The position numbers were made by a program, and so were the translations under genes. Positions 29,101 to 38,142 of a stretch of 64,000 nt of DNA are shown piece after piece. The notes beneath the pieces are model-generated. The model had not been told where the DNA came from. It searched no databases and saw nothing but the letters and a program-made list of their open reading frames with translations. The DNA lies in NCBI RefSeq assembly GCF_023218175.1, contig NZ_JALPTH010000004.1, positions 62,001 through 126,000 on the forward strand, written 5' to 3'. This DNA comes from Streptomyces lichenis (GTDB lineage Bacteria; Actinomycetota; Actinomycetes; Streptomycetales; Streptomycetaceae). The stretch's first letter is position 1; the number at the start of each line of letters is the position of its first letter.

Positions 29101-29773
29101 GGCGATGCGCGTCAACCGGATCCTGCTCTCCGCGGCCCTCCTCTTCGTCGCCCTGGTCCTCCAGGTCTCCGTGCTGGCCCGGCTGCAACTGCCCGGCGCC
29201 GTCCCCGACCTGCTGCTGCTCACCGTGGTCGGCCTCGCCCTGGTCTACGGGCACGTCAGCGGTGCCCTGGTGGGCTTCGCCGCCGGACTGCTCGCCGACT
29301 TCGCCCCGCCCGCCGACCACGCCGCCGGCCGCTACGCCCTGGTGCTCTGCGTGGTCGGCTACGTGGTCGGGCTGGCCAAGCCGACCACCGGGCCGCTGCG
29401 CTCCATCACCATCCCGATGGCCATGGTGGCGCTCGCCGCCGTCGGCTCCACCCTGCTCTACGCGGGCGTCGGCGCCCTGGTCGGCGACACCGCCGCCCGC
29501 CATGTCGGCCTGGTCTCCCTGCTGATCACCGCCGTCGTCTACGACCTGCTGCTCGCCCCCTTCACCGTGCCGCTGATCATGGCGCTGGCCAGACGCGCCG
29601 ACAGCGACCCCCTCGCCGAGTCGCCCGGCTCCTCCGGCTCGGACGTGGCCGGCGGCTGGAGCGCCTTCGGCACCGGGCTGCGCATCGGCGACCAGCGCGG
29701 CGGACTGCGCGTCAAGGCCGCCCGCAACCGGGCCGCCCGGGCCGGCCGCATCAAGAGCGTCAAGCGACTGTGA
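29093..29773 (+). CDS. mreD: Rod shape-determining protein MreD
   Basis: Integral membrane partner of MreC. The 226-residue protein has five or six membrane helices in residues 1-165, with LQLPGAVPDLLLLTVVGLALVYG as the conserved family segment, followed by a 60-residue basic cytoplasmic tail (many Arg/Lys) that E. coli MreD lacks. ATG at 29093 overlaps the mreC end, suggesting coupling; a second ATG at 29105 is possible. The pbp2 start is seven bases past the stop. Confidence 0.92.
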   Translation: MSKAMRVNRILLSAALLFVALVLQVSVLARLQLPGAVPDLLLLTVVGLALVYGHVSGALVGFAAGLLADFAPPADHAAGRYALVLCVVGYVVGLAKPTTGPLRSITIPMAMVALAAVGSTLLYAGVGALVGDTAARHVGLVSLLITAVVYDLLLAPFTVPLIMALARRADSDPLAESPGSSGSDVAGGWSAFGTGLRIGDQRGGLRVKAARNRAARAGRIKSVKRL

Positions 29774-29780
29774 GCCTCAC

Positions 29781-31985
29781 GTGACCAACATCCCCGAGAC
29801 CGGCCGGACGCCCCGTGTCCAGGTGCGGCTGATCGTCATCCAGGTCCTGGTCTTCTCCCTGCTGCTCACCCTCGGCGGGCGCCTGTGGTATCTACAGATC
29901 CGGCAGGGCAAGGAGTACACCGACGAGGCGAAGAACAACCACGTCCAGCAGGTCGTCCAGCCCGCCGTGCGCGGCTCCATCCTGGACGCCCGCGGCATCC
30001 CGCTCGCCGACAACGAGACCCGGCTGGTGGTCTCCGCCTCGCGCACCGAGCTGATGAAGATGAAGGACGACGGCAAGGGCGTCCTGACCCGGCTCGCCGG
30101 GGTGCTGAAGATGAAGCCCAAGGACGTCACCGACAAGGTCCGGCTCTGCGACGCCGAGACCCCGCAGCCCTGCTGGAACGGTTCGCCGTTCCAGCCCATC
30201 CCGGTCACCGACGAGGCCACCACCCAGCAGGCCCTGCAGATCCGGGAGCGCGCCGAGGACTTCCCCGGCATCACCGCCGAACCCACCGCCGTACGCCGCT
30301 ACCCGGCACCCGGCAAGTCCCGCACCTCCCAGGTCCTCGGCTACCTCTCGCCGGTCACCGACGAGGAGATCCAGAAGGCCAAGGACAGCGACTCGCCGTT
30401 CCTCCGCTCCGACATGGTCGGCCGCTCCGGCCTGGAGCGCACCTACGACAAGGCGCTGCGCGGCAAGGCCGGGGTCACCCGCTACGAGGTGGACAACCTC
30501 GGCCGGGTCCTCGGCGAGGCGGAGAGCGACCCGGGCCGCCCCGGCTCCACGGTGGTCACCTCCATCGACGCCCGGGTGCAGGCCGTCGCCGAACACGAGC
30601 TGTACCAGGCGATGAAGACCGTGCGGAAGGAGACCGACAAGGTCACCGGACGCCCGTACGAGGCCGACTCCGGGGCCGTCGTGGTGATGGAGTCCAGGAC
30701 CGGCCGGATCGTCGCCATGGCCTCCCAGCCGGACTACGACCCCAACGCCTGGGTGGGCGGCATCTCCGGCAAGGAGTACGCCCGGATGACCGGCAAGAAG
30801 TCCAACTACCCGCTGCTCAACCGGGCCATCCAGGGCCAGGCCCCGGCCGGCTCCATCTTCAAGGTGGTCTCCGCCAGCGCCGCCGTCCGGGCCGGCTACG
30901 ACTTCGACGGCCGCTACAACTGCTCCAGCTCCTACAGCCTCGGCAGCCGCAGCTTCGCCAACTTCGAGTCCCAGGGCCACGGCCCCATCTCCCTCGGCGA
31001 CGCCCTGAAGTTCTCCTGCAACACCGTCTTCTACCGCCTGGGCCACGAGGAGTGGCAGCGGGACGGCGGGCTGAAGCCCAAGAAGGACGCCCACGACTGG
31101 TTCTACCGCACCGCCCACGACTTCGGGCTCGGCGCCGAGACCGGCATCGACCTGCCCAACGAGGTCAAGGGCCGCATCCCGGACCGCCGGTGGAAGCAGT
31201 CCTTCTGGGAGGCCAACAAGGACGTCTGGTGCAAGCAGGGCAAGAAGGGCGGCAGCTACGTCCAGCAGATCGCCTACGAGAGCTGCCTGGAGGGCAACCA
31301 GCTGAAGGCGTTCGACAGCATCAACTACGCCATCGGCCAGGGTGACGTGCTGGTCACCCCGATCCAGATGGCCACCGCCTACGCCGCCATCAGCAACGGC
31401 GGCACCCTCTTCAACCCCACCGTCGGCAAGGCCGTGATCAGCCCCGACGGCAAGCGGGTCGAGGAGATCAAGCCGCAGGCGCACGGCAAGCTGCCGGTCG
31501 ACGCCAAGACCATCAAGAACCTCGACAAGGGTTTGCGGTCCGTGGTCGAGCCCGGCGGCACCGCCGCCTGGCGGTTCGGCGGCTGGCCCCAGGACAAGAT
31601 CCCGATGCGGGCCAAGACCGGCACCGCCCAGGTCTACGACAAGCAGACCACCTCCTGGTTCGCCACCTACACCGACGACTTCACCATCGTGATGACGATC
31701 TCCCAGGGCGGCACCGGCTCCGGCGCCTCCGGCCCCGCCGTGCGCAACATCTACGACGCCCTCTACGGCCTGGACGACTCCGGCAAGCAGGACGTCAAGC
31801 GCGCCCTGCTGCCCGGGCCGCAGAAGCAGCTGCCGAAGGTCCAGGCGGACGGCACCATCGAGGCGCCGCCCATCGCCCCGTACGACCCCGACGCCCAGAA
31901 GGTCGACCCGAACGAGTACACCGGGCAGGAGCAGCTCGCCGGTCCGCCGCCGCACGCCGGCACCCCACCGGCCCGGAGGGACTGA
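29781..31985 (+). CDS. mrdA: Penicillin-binding protein 2 (class B transpeptidase)
   Basis: Monofunctional transpeptidase that pairs with the SEDS glycosyltransferase RodA. The 734-residue protein has one N-terminal membrane helix (about 15-35), a dimerisation/pedestal domain and a transpeptidase domain with Ser358-x-x-Lys (AGSIFK), Ser412-Cys-Asn414 and Lys612-Thr-Gly614. The C-terminus is a 50-residue Pro-rich extension. GTG at 29781. A partner of the Streptomyces spore-wall synthesising complex, as known for this operon. Confidence 0.95.
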   Translation: MTNIPETGRTPRVQVRLIVIQVLVFSLLLTLGGRLWYLQIRQGKEYTDEAKNNHVQQVVQPAVRGSILDARGIPLADNETRLVVSASRTELMKMKDDGKGVLTRLAGVLKMKPKDVTDKVRLCDAETPQPCWNGSPFQPIPVTDEATTQQALQIRERAEDFPGITAEPTAVRRYPAPGKSRTSQVLGYLSPVTDEEIQKAKDSDSPFLRSDMVGRSGLERTYDKALRGKAGVTRYEVDNLGRVLGEAESDPGRPGSTVVTSIDARVQAVAEHELYQAMKTVRKETDKVTGRPYEADSGAVVVMESRTGRIVAMASQPDYDPNAWVGGISGKEYARMTGKKSNYPLLNRAIQGQAPAGSIFKVVSASAAVRAGYDFDGRYNCSSSYSLGSRSFANFESQGHGPISLGDALKFSCNTVFYRLGHEEWQRDGGLKPKKDAHDWFYRTAHDFGLGAETGIDLPNEVKGRIPDRRWKQSFWEANKDVWCKQGKKGGSYVQQIAYESCLEGNQLKAFDSINYAIGQGDVLVTPIQMATAYAAISNGGTLFNPTVGKAVISPDGKRVEEIKPQAHGKLPVDAKTIKNLDKGLRSVVEPGGTAAWRFGGWPQDKIPMRAKTGTAQVYDKQTTSWFATYTDDFTIVMTISQGGTGSGASGPAVRNIYDALYGLDDSGKQDVKRALLPGPQKQLPKVQADGTIEAPPIAPYDPDAQKVDPNEYTGQEQLAGPPPHAGTPPARRD

Positions 31986-31991
31986 GCGCCC

Positions 31992-33188
31992 ATGACCGCC
32001 AACAACTTCTCCGTCCCCCGCTACGCCCCCGACAAGGGCGGCACCTGGGCCAGGATGACCGCGCGCGACTCGATGGTGCGCCGGCTGGACTGGCCGCTGC
32101 TGGGCGCCGCGCTCGCGCTGTCCGTGCTCGGCTCCCTGCTGGTGTGGTCCGCCACCCGGGGCCGCACCGAGCTCAACGGCGGCGACCCCTACTCGTTCCT
32201 CTTCCGGCACGCCATGAACACCGGCATCGGGCTCGCCCTGATGGTCGGCACCATCTGGCTCGGCCACCGCACCCTGCGCGGCGCCGTGCCGGTGCTCTAC
32301 ATCCTGTCGGTGGTCCTGGTGGTGCTGGTGCTCACCCCGCTGGGCGCCACCATCAACGGCGCGCACGCCTGGATCAAGGTCGGCGGGCTGTCGCTCCAGC
32401 CCTCGGAGTTCGTCAAGGTCACCATCATCCTCGGTATGGCGATGCTGCTGGCCGCCAAGGTGGACGCCGGGGACCAGCTCCACCCCGACCACCGCACCGT
32501 CGCCAAGTCCCTCGGCATCGCGGTGCTCCCGATGGCCATCGTGATGCTGATGCCGGACCTCGGCTCGGTGATGGTCATGGTGGTGATCGTGCTCGGGGTG
32601 CTGCTCGCCTCCGGCGCCTCCAACCGCTGGATCTTCGGCCTGATCGGCGCCGGGATCGCGGGCGCGGTGGCGGTGGCCGCGCTCGGGGTGCTCGACCAGT
32701 ACCAGATCAACCGCTTCGCGGCGTTCGCCAACCCCGAACTCGACCCGGCCGGCGCCGGCTACAACACCAACCAGGCCCGGATCGCCATCGGCTCCGGCGG
32801 GCTGTACGGGGAGGGGCTGTTCAACGGCCACCAGACCACCGGCCAGTTCGTGCCCGAGCAGCAGACCGACTTCATCTTCACGGTGGCCGGCGAGGAGCTG
32901 GGCTTCATCGGCGCCGGCGCGATCATCGCCCTGCTCGGCGTGGTGCTCTGGCGGGCCTGCCGGATCGCCCGGGAGACCACCGAGCTGTACGGGACGGTCG
33001 TCGCCGCCGGGATCATCGCCTGGTTCGCCTTCCAGTCCTTCGAGAACATCGGGATGACGCTGGGCATCATGCCGGTCGCCGGACTGCCGCTGCCGTTCGT
33101 CTCCTACGGAGGGTCGGCGATGTTCGCCGTCTGGGTGGCGGTCGGACTGCTCCAGTCCATCCGGGTGCAGAGGCCGATGAGCGCCTGA
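31992..33188 (+). CDS. rodA: RodA (Sfr) SEDS-family peptidoglycan glycosyltransferase
   Basis: Polymerises lipid II together with PBP2. The 398-residue protein has about ten membrane helices, the family signatures GAHAWIKVGGLSLQPSEFVK and NIGMTLGIMPVAGLPLPFVSYGGS, and the conserved catalytic-site acidic residue Asp293 in QTDFIFTVAGEE. ATG at 31992, six bases after the pbp2 stop, with GGAGGGA overlapping that stop. Last gene of the mre operon, closed by a T-tailed hairpin. Confidence 0.95.
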   Translation: MTANNFSVPRYAPDKGGTWARMTARDSMVRRLDWPLLGAALALSVLGSLLVWSATRGRTELNGGDPYSFLFRHAMNTGIGLALMVGTIWLGHRTLRGAVPVLYILSVVLVVLVLTPLGATINGAHAWIKVGGLSLQPSEFVKVTIILGMAMLLAAKVDAGDQLHPDHRTVAKSLGIAVLPMAIVMLMPDLGSVMVMVVIVLGVLLASGASNRWIFGLIGAGIAGAVAVAALGVLDQYQINRFAAFANPELDPAGAGYNTNQARIAIGSGGLYGEGLFNGHQTTGQFVPEQQTDFIFTVAGEELGFIGAGAIIALLGVVLWRACRIARETTELYGTVVAAGIIAWFAFQSFENIGMTLGIMPVAGLPLPFVSYGGSAMFAVWVAVGLLQSIRVQRPMSA

Positions 33189-33199
33189 CGGCCCTGGTG

Positions 33200-33243
33200 A
33201 GTGCCCCGGTGACGGCATAGGAAGCCGCCGCCGGGGCACTTTT
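33200..33243 (+). terminator. Intrinsic terminator of the mre operon
   Basis: Ten-bp arms AGTGCCCCGG (33200-33209) and CCGGGGCACT (33231-33240), a small internal GGC/GCC stem, and a T run. It ends only seven bases before the next start codon. Confidence 0.75.
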
Positions 33244-33249
33244 AGGTCC

Positions 33250-34770
33250 ATGGCGGACACCAGGCGCGAGATCGAACGCAAGTACGAGGCCACTCCCGGT
33301 ACCCGGCTCCCCGACCTCACCGGCACCGCCGGTATCAGCAGCGTCGCCGACCAGGGCACGGTCGAGCTGGACGCCGTCTACCACGACACCGCCGACCTGC
33401 GGCTGGCCGCCGCCGGGATCACCCTGCGCCGCCGCACCGGCGGCGCCGACGCCGGCTGGCACCTCAAGCTCCCCGTCGCCCCCGGCGTACGGGACGAGCT
33501 GCACGCCCCGCTCACCGACACCGTCCCCGACGACCTGGCCGCCCTGGTCCGCGCCCGCACCCGGGACGCCGCCCTCGCCCCCCTGGTCCGGCTCCGCTCC
33601 CGCCGCGAGATCCGCCATCTCCTCGCCGCCGACGGCACCCCGCTCGCCGAACTCTCCACCGACACCGTCCGCGCCCAGCGCCTCGGCGGCGGCAAGGTCA
33701 GCGCGGTGAAGTGGACCGAGATCGAGGTCGAGCTCGCCGACGGCACCGACCCCGCCCTGCTCGACGCCGTCACCAAGCGGCTGCGCAAGGCCGGGGTCAC
33801 CGTCTCCGACGCCCCCTCCAAGCTCGCCCGCGCCCTCGCCGAGACCGGCCGCCGGGTCCCCGACCGCACCCCGCCCACCGGCTCCACCGCCGGGGACCGG
33901 GTCCTGGCCTACCTCCATGAGCAGGCCGAGGCGCTGACCACCTACGACGCCGCCGTCCGCCGCGACCTGCCCGACTCCGTCCACAAGATGCGGGTCGCCA
34001 CCCGCCGGATGCGCAGCGCCTTCAAGACGTACAAGAAGGTCCTGGACCCGGCCGCCACCGGCCCGCTCGCCGAGGAGCTGAAGTGGCTGGCCGGCGAGCT
34101 CGGCACCGACCGCGACCACGAGGTGCTCACCGAACGCCTCACCGCGCACCTCGACGCCGTCCCCACCACCCTGCTCCTCGGCCCCGTCCGCGCCCGCCTC
34201 ACCGCCTGGGCCGCCGCCGGCCGCACCGCCTCGCACCAGCACACCCTCGCCACCCTCGACAGCGAGCGGTACGCCCGCCTGCTTGATGCCCTGCACGCCC
34301 TCCTCGCCGACCCGCCCTTCCGCAAGGCCGCCCGCAAGGACGCCGAGCCCGTCCTCGCCAAGGCCGTCATCAAGGACTTCGACCGCCTCGCCCGCCGTAC
34401 CGGCACCGCCCTCGCCACCCCGGCGGGCCATGACCGCGACCTCGCCCTGCACGAGGCCCGCAAGGCCGCCAAGCGCGCCCGGTACGCCGCCGAGGCCGCC
34501 CGGCCCGCCCTGGGCAAGCCCGCGAAGAAGCTGGCCAAGGCGGTCAAGGGCGTGCAGAAGCTGCTCGGCGAGCACCAGGACGGCGTGGTCGCCCGCGAGC
34601 AGCTGCGGCAGCTGGCGATCAAGGCCCACGCGGCCGGCGAGACCGCGTTCACCTGGGGCCTGCTGTACGGCCGCGAGGAGGGCGAGGCCGAGCGCGTCGA
34701 ACGCGACCTGCCCGAGGTGTGGGCGGCGACGGCGGAGCAGGGCCGCACCAGCAGACTGCGGGACCTCTGA
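33250..34770 (+). CDS. CYTH and CHAD domain protein
   Basis: A 506-residue fusion. The N-terminal CYTH tunnel domain (about 1-200) starts with the EIERKY signature and has alternating acidic/basic strands that bind triphosphate and metal. The C-terminal CHAD domain (about 215-500) is a histidine-rich helical domain beginning HKMRVATRRMRSAFKTYKKVL; CHAD proteins bind polyphosphate. The actual reaction is unknown; triphosphatase activity is the usual expectation. The ATG cannot be moved downstream without losing the signature, yet it lies directly after the mre terminator with no ribosome-binding site beyond AGG. Confidence 0.92.
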   Translation: MADTRREIERKYEATPGTRLPDLTGTAGISSVADQGTVELDAVYHDTADLRLAAAGITLRRRTGGADAGWHLKLPVAPGVRDELHAPLTDTVPDDLAALVRARTRDAALAPLVRLRSRREIRHLLAADGTPLAELSTDTVRAQRLGGGKVSAVKWTEIEVELADGTDPALLDAVTKRLRKAGVTVSDAPSKLARALAETGRRVPDRTPPTGSTAGDRVLAYLHEQAEALTTYDAAVRRDLPDSVHKMRVATRRMRSAFKTYKKVLDPAATGPLAEELKWLAGELGTDRDHEVLTERLTAHLDAVPTTLLLGPVRARLTAWAAAGRTASHQHTLATLDSERYARLLDALHALLADPPFRKAARKDAEPVLAKAVIKDFDRLARRTGTALATPAGHDRDLALHEARKAAKRARYAAEAARPALGKPAKKLAKAVKGVQKLLGEHQDGVVAREQLRQLAIKAHAAGETAFTWGLLYGREEGEAERVERDLPEVWAATAEQGRTSRLRDL

Positions 34771-34838
34771 GGGCGTACGGGACCTCCCCGATCCCGGGTA
34801 CGCTGGTAAGTCGCCCTGCCCGCCCACGAAGGTTCCCG

Positions 34839-36830
34839 ATGTCTTCCGAGTCGTCTGCCGCTGCCGTGCCGCCCGCCGCGCCCTCTGCGGGCCCGTCCGC
34901 GGGATCGTCCGCGGAGTCGGTCTTCCCGCAGCTGGAAGCCCTGCTCCCGCATGTGCAGAAGCCCATCCAGTACGTCGGCGGTGAGCTCAACAGCACCGTC
35001 AAGCCCTGGGACGAGTGCGATGTCCGCTGGGCGCTCATGTACCCGGACGCCTACGAGGTGGGGCTGCCCAACCAGGGCGTCATGATCCTCTACGAGGTGC
35101 TCAACGAGCAGGCCGGCGTCCTCGCCGAGCGCACCTACAGCGTCTGGCCGGACCTGGAGGAGCTGATGCGCGAGCACGGCGTCCCCCAGTTCACCGTGGA
35201 CAGCCACCGCCCGGTGAAGGCCTTCGACGTGCTGGGCCTCAGCTTCTCCACCGAGCTGGGCTACACCAACATGCTCACCGCGCTGGACCTGGCCGGCATC
35301 CCGCTGGAGGCCAAGGACCGCACCGTGGACGACCCGATCGTCCTGGCCGGCGGCCACGCGGCCTTCAACCCCGAGCCGATCGCCGACTACATCGACGCGG
35401 CGGTCATCGGCGACGGCGAGCAGGCCGTGCTGGACATGACCCGGATCATCCGCGACTGGAAGGCCGAGGGCCGCCCCGGCGGCCGCGAGGAGGTGCTCTT
35501 CCGCCTCGCCAGGACCGGTGGCGTCTACATCCCCGCCTTCTACGACGTGGAGTACCTGCCCGACGGCCGCATCGGCCGTGTGGTGCCCAACCGCTCCGGC
35601 GTCCCGTGGCGGGTCTCCAAGCACACCGTCATGGACCTGGACGAGTGGCCCTACCCCAAGCAGCCGCTGGTCCCGCTCGCCGAGACCGTCCACGAGCGGA
35701 TGTCCGTCGAGATCTTCCGCGGCTGCACCCGCGGCTGCCGTTTCTGCCAGGCCGGCATGATCACGCGCCCCGTGCGGGAGCGAAGCATCACCGGCATCGG
35801 CGAGATGGTGGACAAGGGACTGAAGGCCACCGGCTTCGAGGAGGTGGGCCTGCTCTCCCTCTCCTCCGCCGACCACTCCGAGATCGGCGACATCGCCAAG
35901 GGCCTGGCCGACCGCTACACCGAGGACAAGATCGGCCTCTCGCTGCCCTCCACCCGCGTGGACGCCTTCAACGTGGACCTGGCCAACGAGCTGACCCGCA
36001 ACGGCCGCCGCTCCGGACTCACCTTCGCCCCCGAGGGCGGCTCCGAGCGGATGCGGAAGGTCATCAACAAGATGGTCTCCGAGGAGGACCTGATCCGCAC
36101 GGTCGCCACCGCCTACGGCAACGGCTGGCGCCAGGTGAAGCTGTACTTCATGTGCGGTCTACCGACCGAGACCGACGAGGACGTGCTCCAGATCGCCGAC
36201 ATGGCGATGAACGTGATCGCCAAGGGCCGCGAGGTCTCCGGCTCCGGCGACATCCGCTGCACCGTCTCCATCGGCGGCTTCGTCCCCAAGCCGCACACCC
36301 CCTTCCAGTGGGCGCCGCAGCTCTCCGCCGAGGAGACCGACGCCCGGCTGGAGAAGCTGCGCGACAAGATCCGCGGTGACAAGAAGTACGGCCGCTCCAT
36401 CGGCTTCCGCTACCACGACGGCAAGCCCGGCATCATCGAGGGCCTGCTCTCCCGCGGCGACCGCCGGGTCGGCGACGTCATCCGCGCGGTCTGGGAGGAC
36501 GGCGGCCGCTTCGACGGCTGGCGCGAGCACTTCTCCTATGACCGCTGGATCGCCTGCGCCGACAAGGCCCTCCCCGAGCACGGCGTCGACCTTGCCTGGT
36601 ACACCACCCGCGAGCGCGGCTACGAGGAGGTCCTGCCCTGGGACCACCTGGACTCCGGTCTCGACAAGGACTGGCTCTGGGAGGACTGGCAGGACGCCCT
36701 GGACGAGACCGAGGTCGAGGACTGCCGCTGGACCCCGTGCTTCGACTGCGGCGTCTGCCCCCAGATGGACACCTCCATCCAGATCGGCCCCACCGGCAAG
36801 AAGCTGCTCCCGCTGACCGTGGTCAAGTAG
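34839..36830 (+). CDS. B12-binding-domain radical SAM protein (TIGR03960 type)
   Basis: A 663-residue protein with a degenerate cobalamin-binding domain at the N-terminus, then a radical SAM core whose 4Fe-4S cysteines are Cys296, Cys300 and Cys303 (CTRGCRFC). The C-terminus has a cysteine cluster (CRWTPCFDCGVCPQ). The family has no proven function; in many bacteria it is next to, or fused with, the TIGR03936 partner, here found 5.3 kb away. ATG at 34839 with GAAGG upstream. The Ser/Ala-rich first 30 residues are probably flexible. A hairpin follows the stop. Confidence 0.92.
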   Translation: MSSESSAAAVPPAAPSAGPSAGSSAESVFPQLEALLPHVQKPIQYVGGELNSTVKPWDECDVRWALMYPDAYEVGLPNQGVMILYEVLNEQAGVLAERTYSVWPDLEELMREHGVPQFTVDSHRPVKAFDVLGLSFSTELGYTNMLTALDLAGIPLEAKDRTVDDPIVLAGGHAAFNPEPIADYIDAAVIGDGEQAVLDMTRIIRDWKAEGRPGGREEVLFRLARTGGVYIPAFYDVEYLPDGRIGRVVPNRSGVPWRVSKHTVMDLDEWPYPKQPLVPLAETVHERMSVEIFRGCTRGCRFCQAGMITRPVRERSITGIGEMVDKGLKATGFEEVGLLSLSSADHSEIGDIAKGLADRYTEDKIGLSLPSTRVDAFNVDLANELTRNGRRSGLTFAPEGGSERMRKVINKMVSEEDLIRTVATAYGNGWRQVKLYFMCGLPTETDEDVLQIADMAMNVIAKGREVSGSGDIRCTVSIGGFVPKPHTPFQWAPQLSAEETDARLEKLRDKIRGDKKYGRSIGFRYHDGKPGIIEGLLSRGDRRVGDVIRAVWEDGGRFDGWREHFSYDRWIACADKALPEHGVDLAWYTTRERGYEEVLPWDHLDSGLDKDWLWEDWQDALDETEVEDCRWTPCFDCGVCPQMDTSIQIGPTGKKLLPLTVVK

Positions 36831-36846
36831 CCGCCCTCACACCCTC

Positions 36847-36878
36847 TCGCCCCTCCCGCCACCCGGTGGGAGGGGCGA
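36847..36878 (+). terminator. Terminator after the radical SAM gene
   Basis: Perfect 11-bp arms (36847-36857 and 36868-36878) around a ten-base loop, 17 bases after the stop. Confidence 0.65.
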
Positions 36879-36896
36879 CGGCGTCCCACCGGGCCT

Positions 36897-36926
36897 CCGC
36901 ATGCCCGCCCCGGGGCGGGCATGCGG
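36897..36926. repeat. Perfect 30-bp palindrome
   Basis: CCGCATGCCCGCCCC followed directly by its reverse complement, with no spacer. It sits between the two convergent transcripts and may act as a second terminator for both. Nothing else is recognisable in 36927-37112. Confidence 0.6.
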
Positions 36927-37112
36927 ACACCCCGCCCGCAACGCCCCGCCACCGCGGCCGGCCGCCCCGGCCGCCCCGCCCGGGCCACCTCCCGCCGCCC
37001 CCTCCGGTATCCGTTCCGGCGAAGGACGCCCGGTGGCCAAGGCATCCCCCCTCGGACCCGAGACGAGGCCACCGGATGCCCGCATTCCACCACCTCGTGG
37101 GGGGCGGGCGCG

Positions 37113-38090
37113 TCAGCGGACCAGATCGCCCGGGTCGGTGTTGGCCCCGCACAGCACCACGGCCACCTTCCCGCCCTCGCTCGCGAGGTCCGGCGCCGCG
37201 GTGAGGGCGGCGAAGGCGGTGGCCGCGGCGTGCTCGACCGCCAGCCGGTGCTCGTCCCAGAGCAGCTGCCGCGCCCGGACGATCTCCTCGTCCGGTACGA
37301 GGACGCCGCGCACCCCGTCCTGCCGGGCCGCGTGCAGGGCCAGGGCGGAGGCCCGGCGGGCGCCCAGGGAGTCGGCGGCCACCGAGTCCACGGCGACGTC
37401 CACCGGGCGGCCCGCCTCCAGGGCGGCGTGCAGCGCCCGGCAGTTCCGCGGCTCGACCGCGACGGTGCGTACGCCATGGTGCCGGGCGGCGGTGGCGACC
37501 CCGGCGAACAGCCCCCCGCCGCCCACGGCCACCACGACCGTGCCCAGGTCCGGCACCCGGGCCAGGATCTCGTCCAGCAGGGTGCCGGCGCCGGCGGCGA
37601 TCAGCGGATGGTCGTACGCGTGCGAGGGGAGCGCGCCGCTGGTGGCCGCGAACTCCTCGCAGGCGGCCAGCGCCTCGGCGTACTCCGTACCCACCAGCCG
37701 CACCTCCGCCCCGTAGGAGCGCAGCCGGGCCGCCTTGACCGCGGGCGCGGTGGCCGGCAGGAACACCGTGGCCGGTACGCCCGACTGCCGGGCGGCCCAG
37801 GCGCACGCCAGCCCCGCGTTGCCGCCGGAGGCGATCGTCACCCCGGTGTCCGGAAGGGTGCCCGCGTCCCGGTGCGCCCGGAGGAAGTTCTGCGCGCCCC
37901 GGGCCTTGAAGCTGCCGGTGTGCTGCATGAACTCCAGTGCCAGCCACACCTCCTGGCCCCGCGGGCCGCCGCCGCCGAGGTCGACCGGCGCGACCGACAC
38001 GGGCCGCACCCGCCCCGCGATCCGGTCCGCGGCCGCCTCGATGTCCCCGTAGCCGAGCTCCCGCACCACGACCCCTCCCTCTTCCGACAC
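37113..38090 (-). CDS. Threonine/serine dehydratase-like PLP enzyme (fold type II)
   Basis: A 325-residue PLP enzyme of the tryptophan-synthase-beta fold. Lys62 in TGSFKARGAQNFL forms the Schiff base, ASGGNAGLACAWAA binds the substrate carboxylate, and AVGGGGLFAGVA holds the cofactor phosphate. The length equals single-domain biodegradative threonine dehydratases or serine racemases; no ACT regulatory domain. GTG at 38090 has GGGGAGG ten bases upstream, but a GTG at 38066 with GGAGGGG is equally good. Reaction (deamination versus racemisation) cannot be fixed from sequence. Confidence 0.85.
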   Translation of the reverse strand: MSEEGGVVVRELGYGDIEAAADRIAGRVRPVSVAPVDLGGGGPRGQEVWLALEFMQHTGSFKARGAQNFLRAHRDAGTLPDTGVTIASGGNAGLACAWAARQSGVPATVFLPATAPAVKAARLRSYGAEVRLVGTEYAEALAACEEFAATSGALPSHAYDHPLIAAGAGTLLDEILARVPDLGTVVVAVGGGGLFAGVATAARHHGVRTVAVEPRNCRALHAALEAGRPVDVAVDSVAADSLGARRASALALHAARQDGVRGVLVPDEEIVRARQLLWDEHRLAVEHAAATAFAALTAAPDLASEGGKVAVVLCGANTDPGDLVR

Positions 38091-38142
38091 GAACCCCGAT
38101 CCTCCCCTGAGGCCCGCCGATCATGGACGCCAGGGTCCCGTC

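Noticed and set aside
29892..33359. A 1155-codon open frame on the minus strand opposite pbp2 and rodA
   Set aside because: It runs across two well-supported genes and has no recognisable domain or ribosome-binding site.
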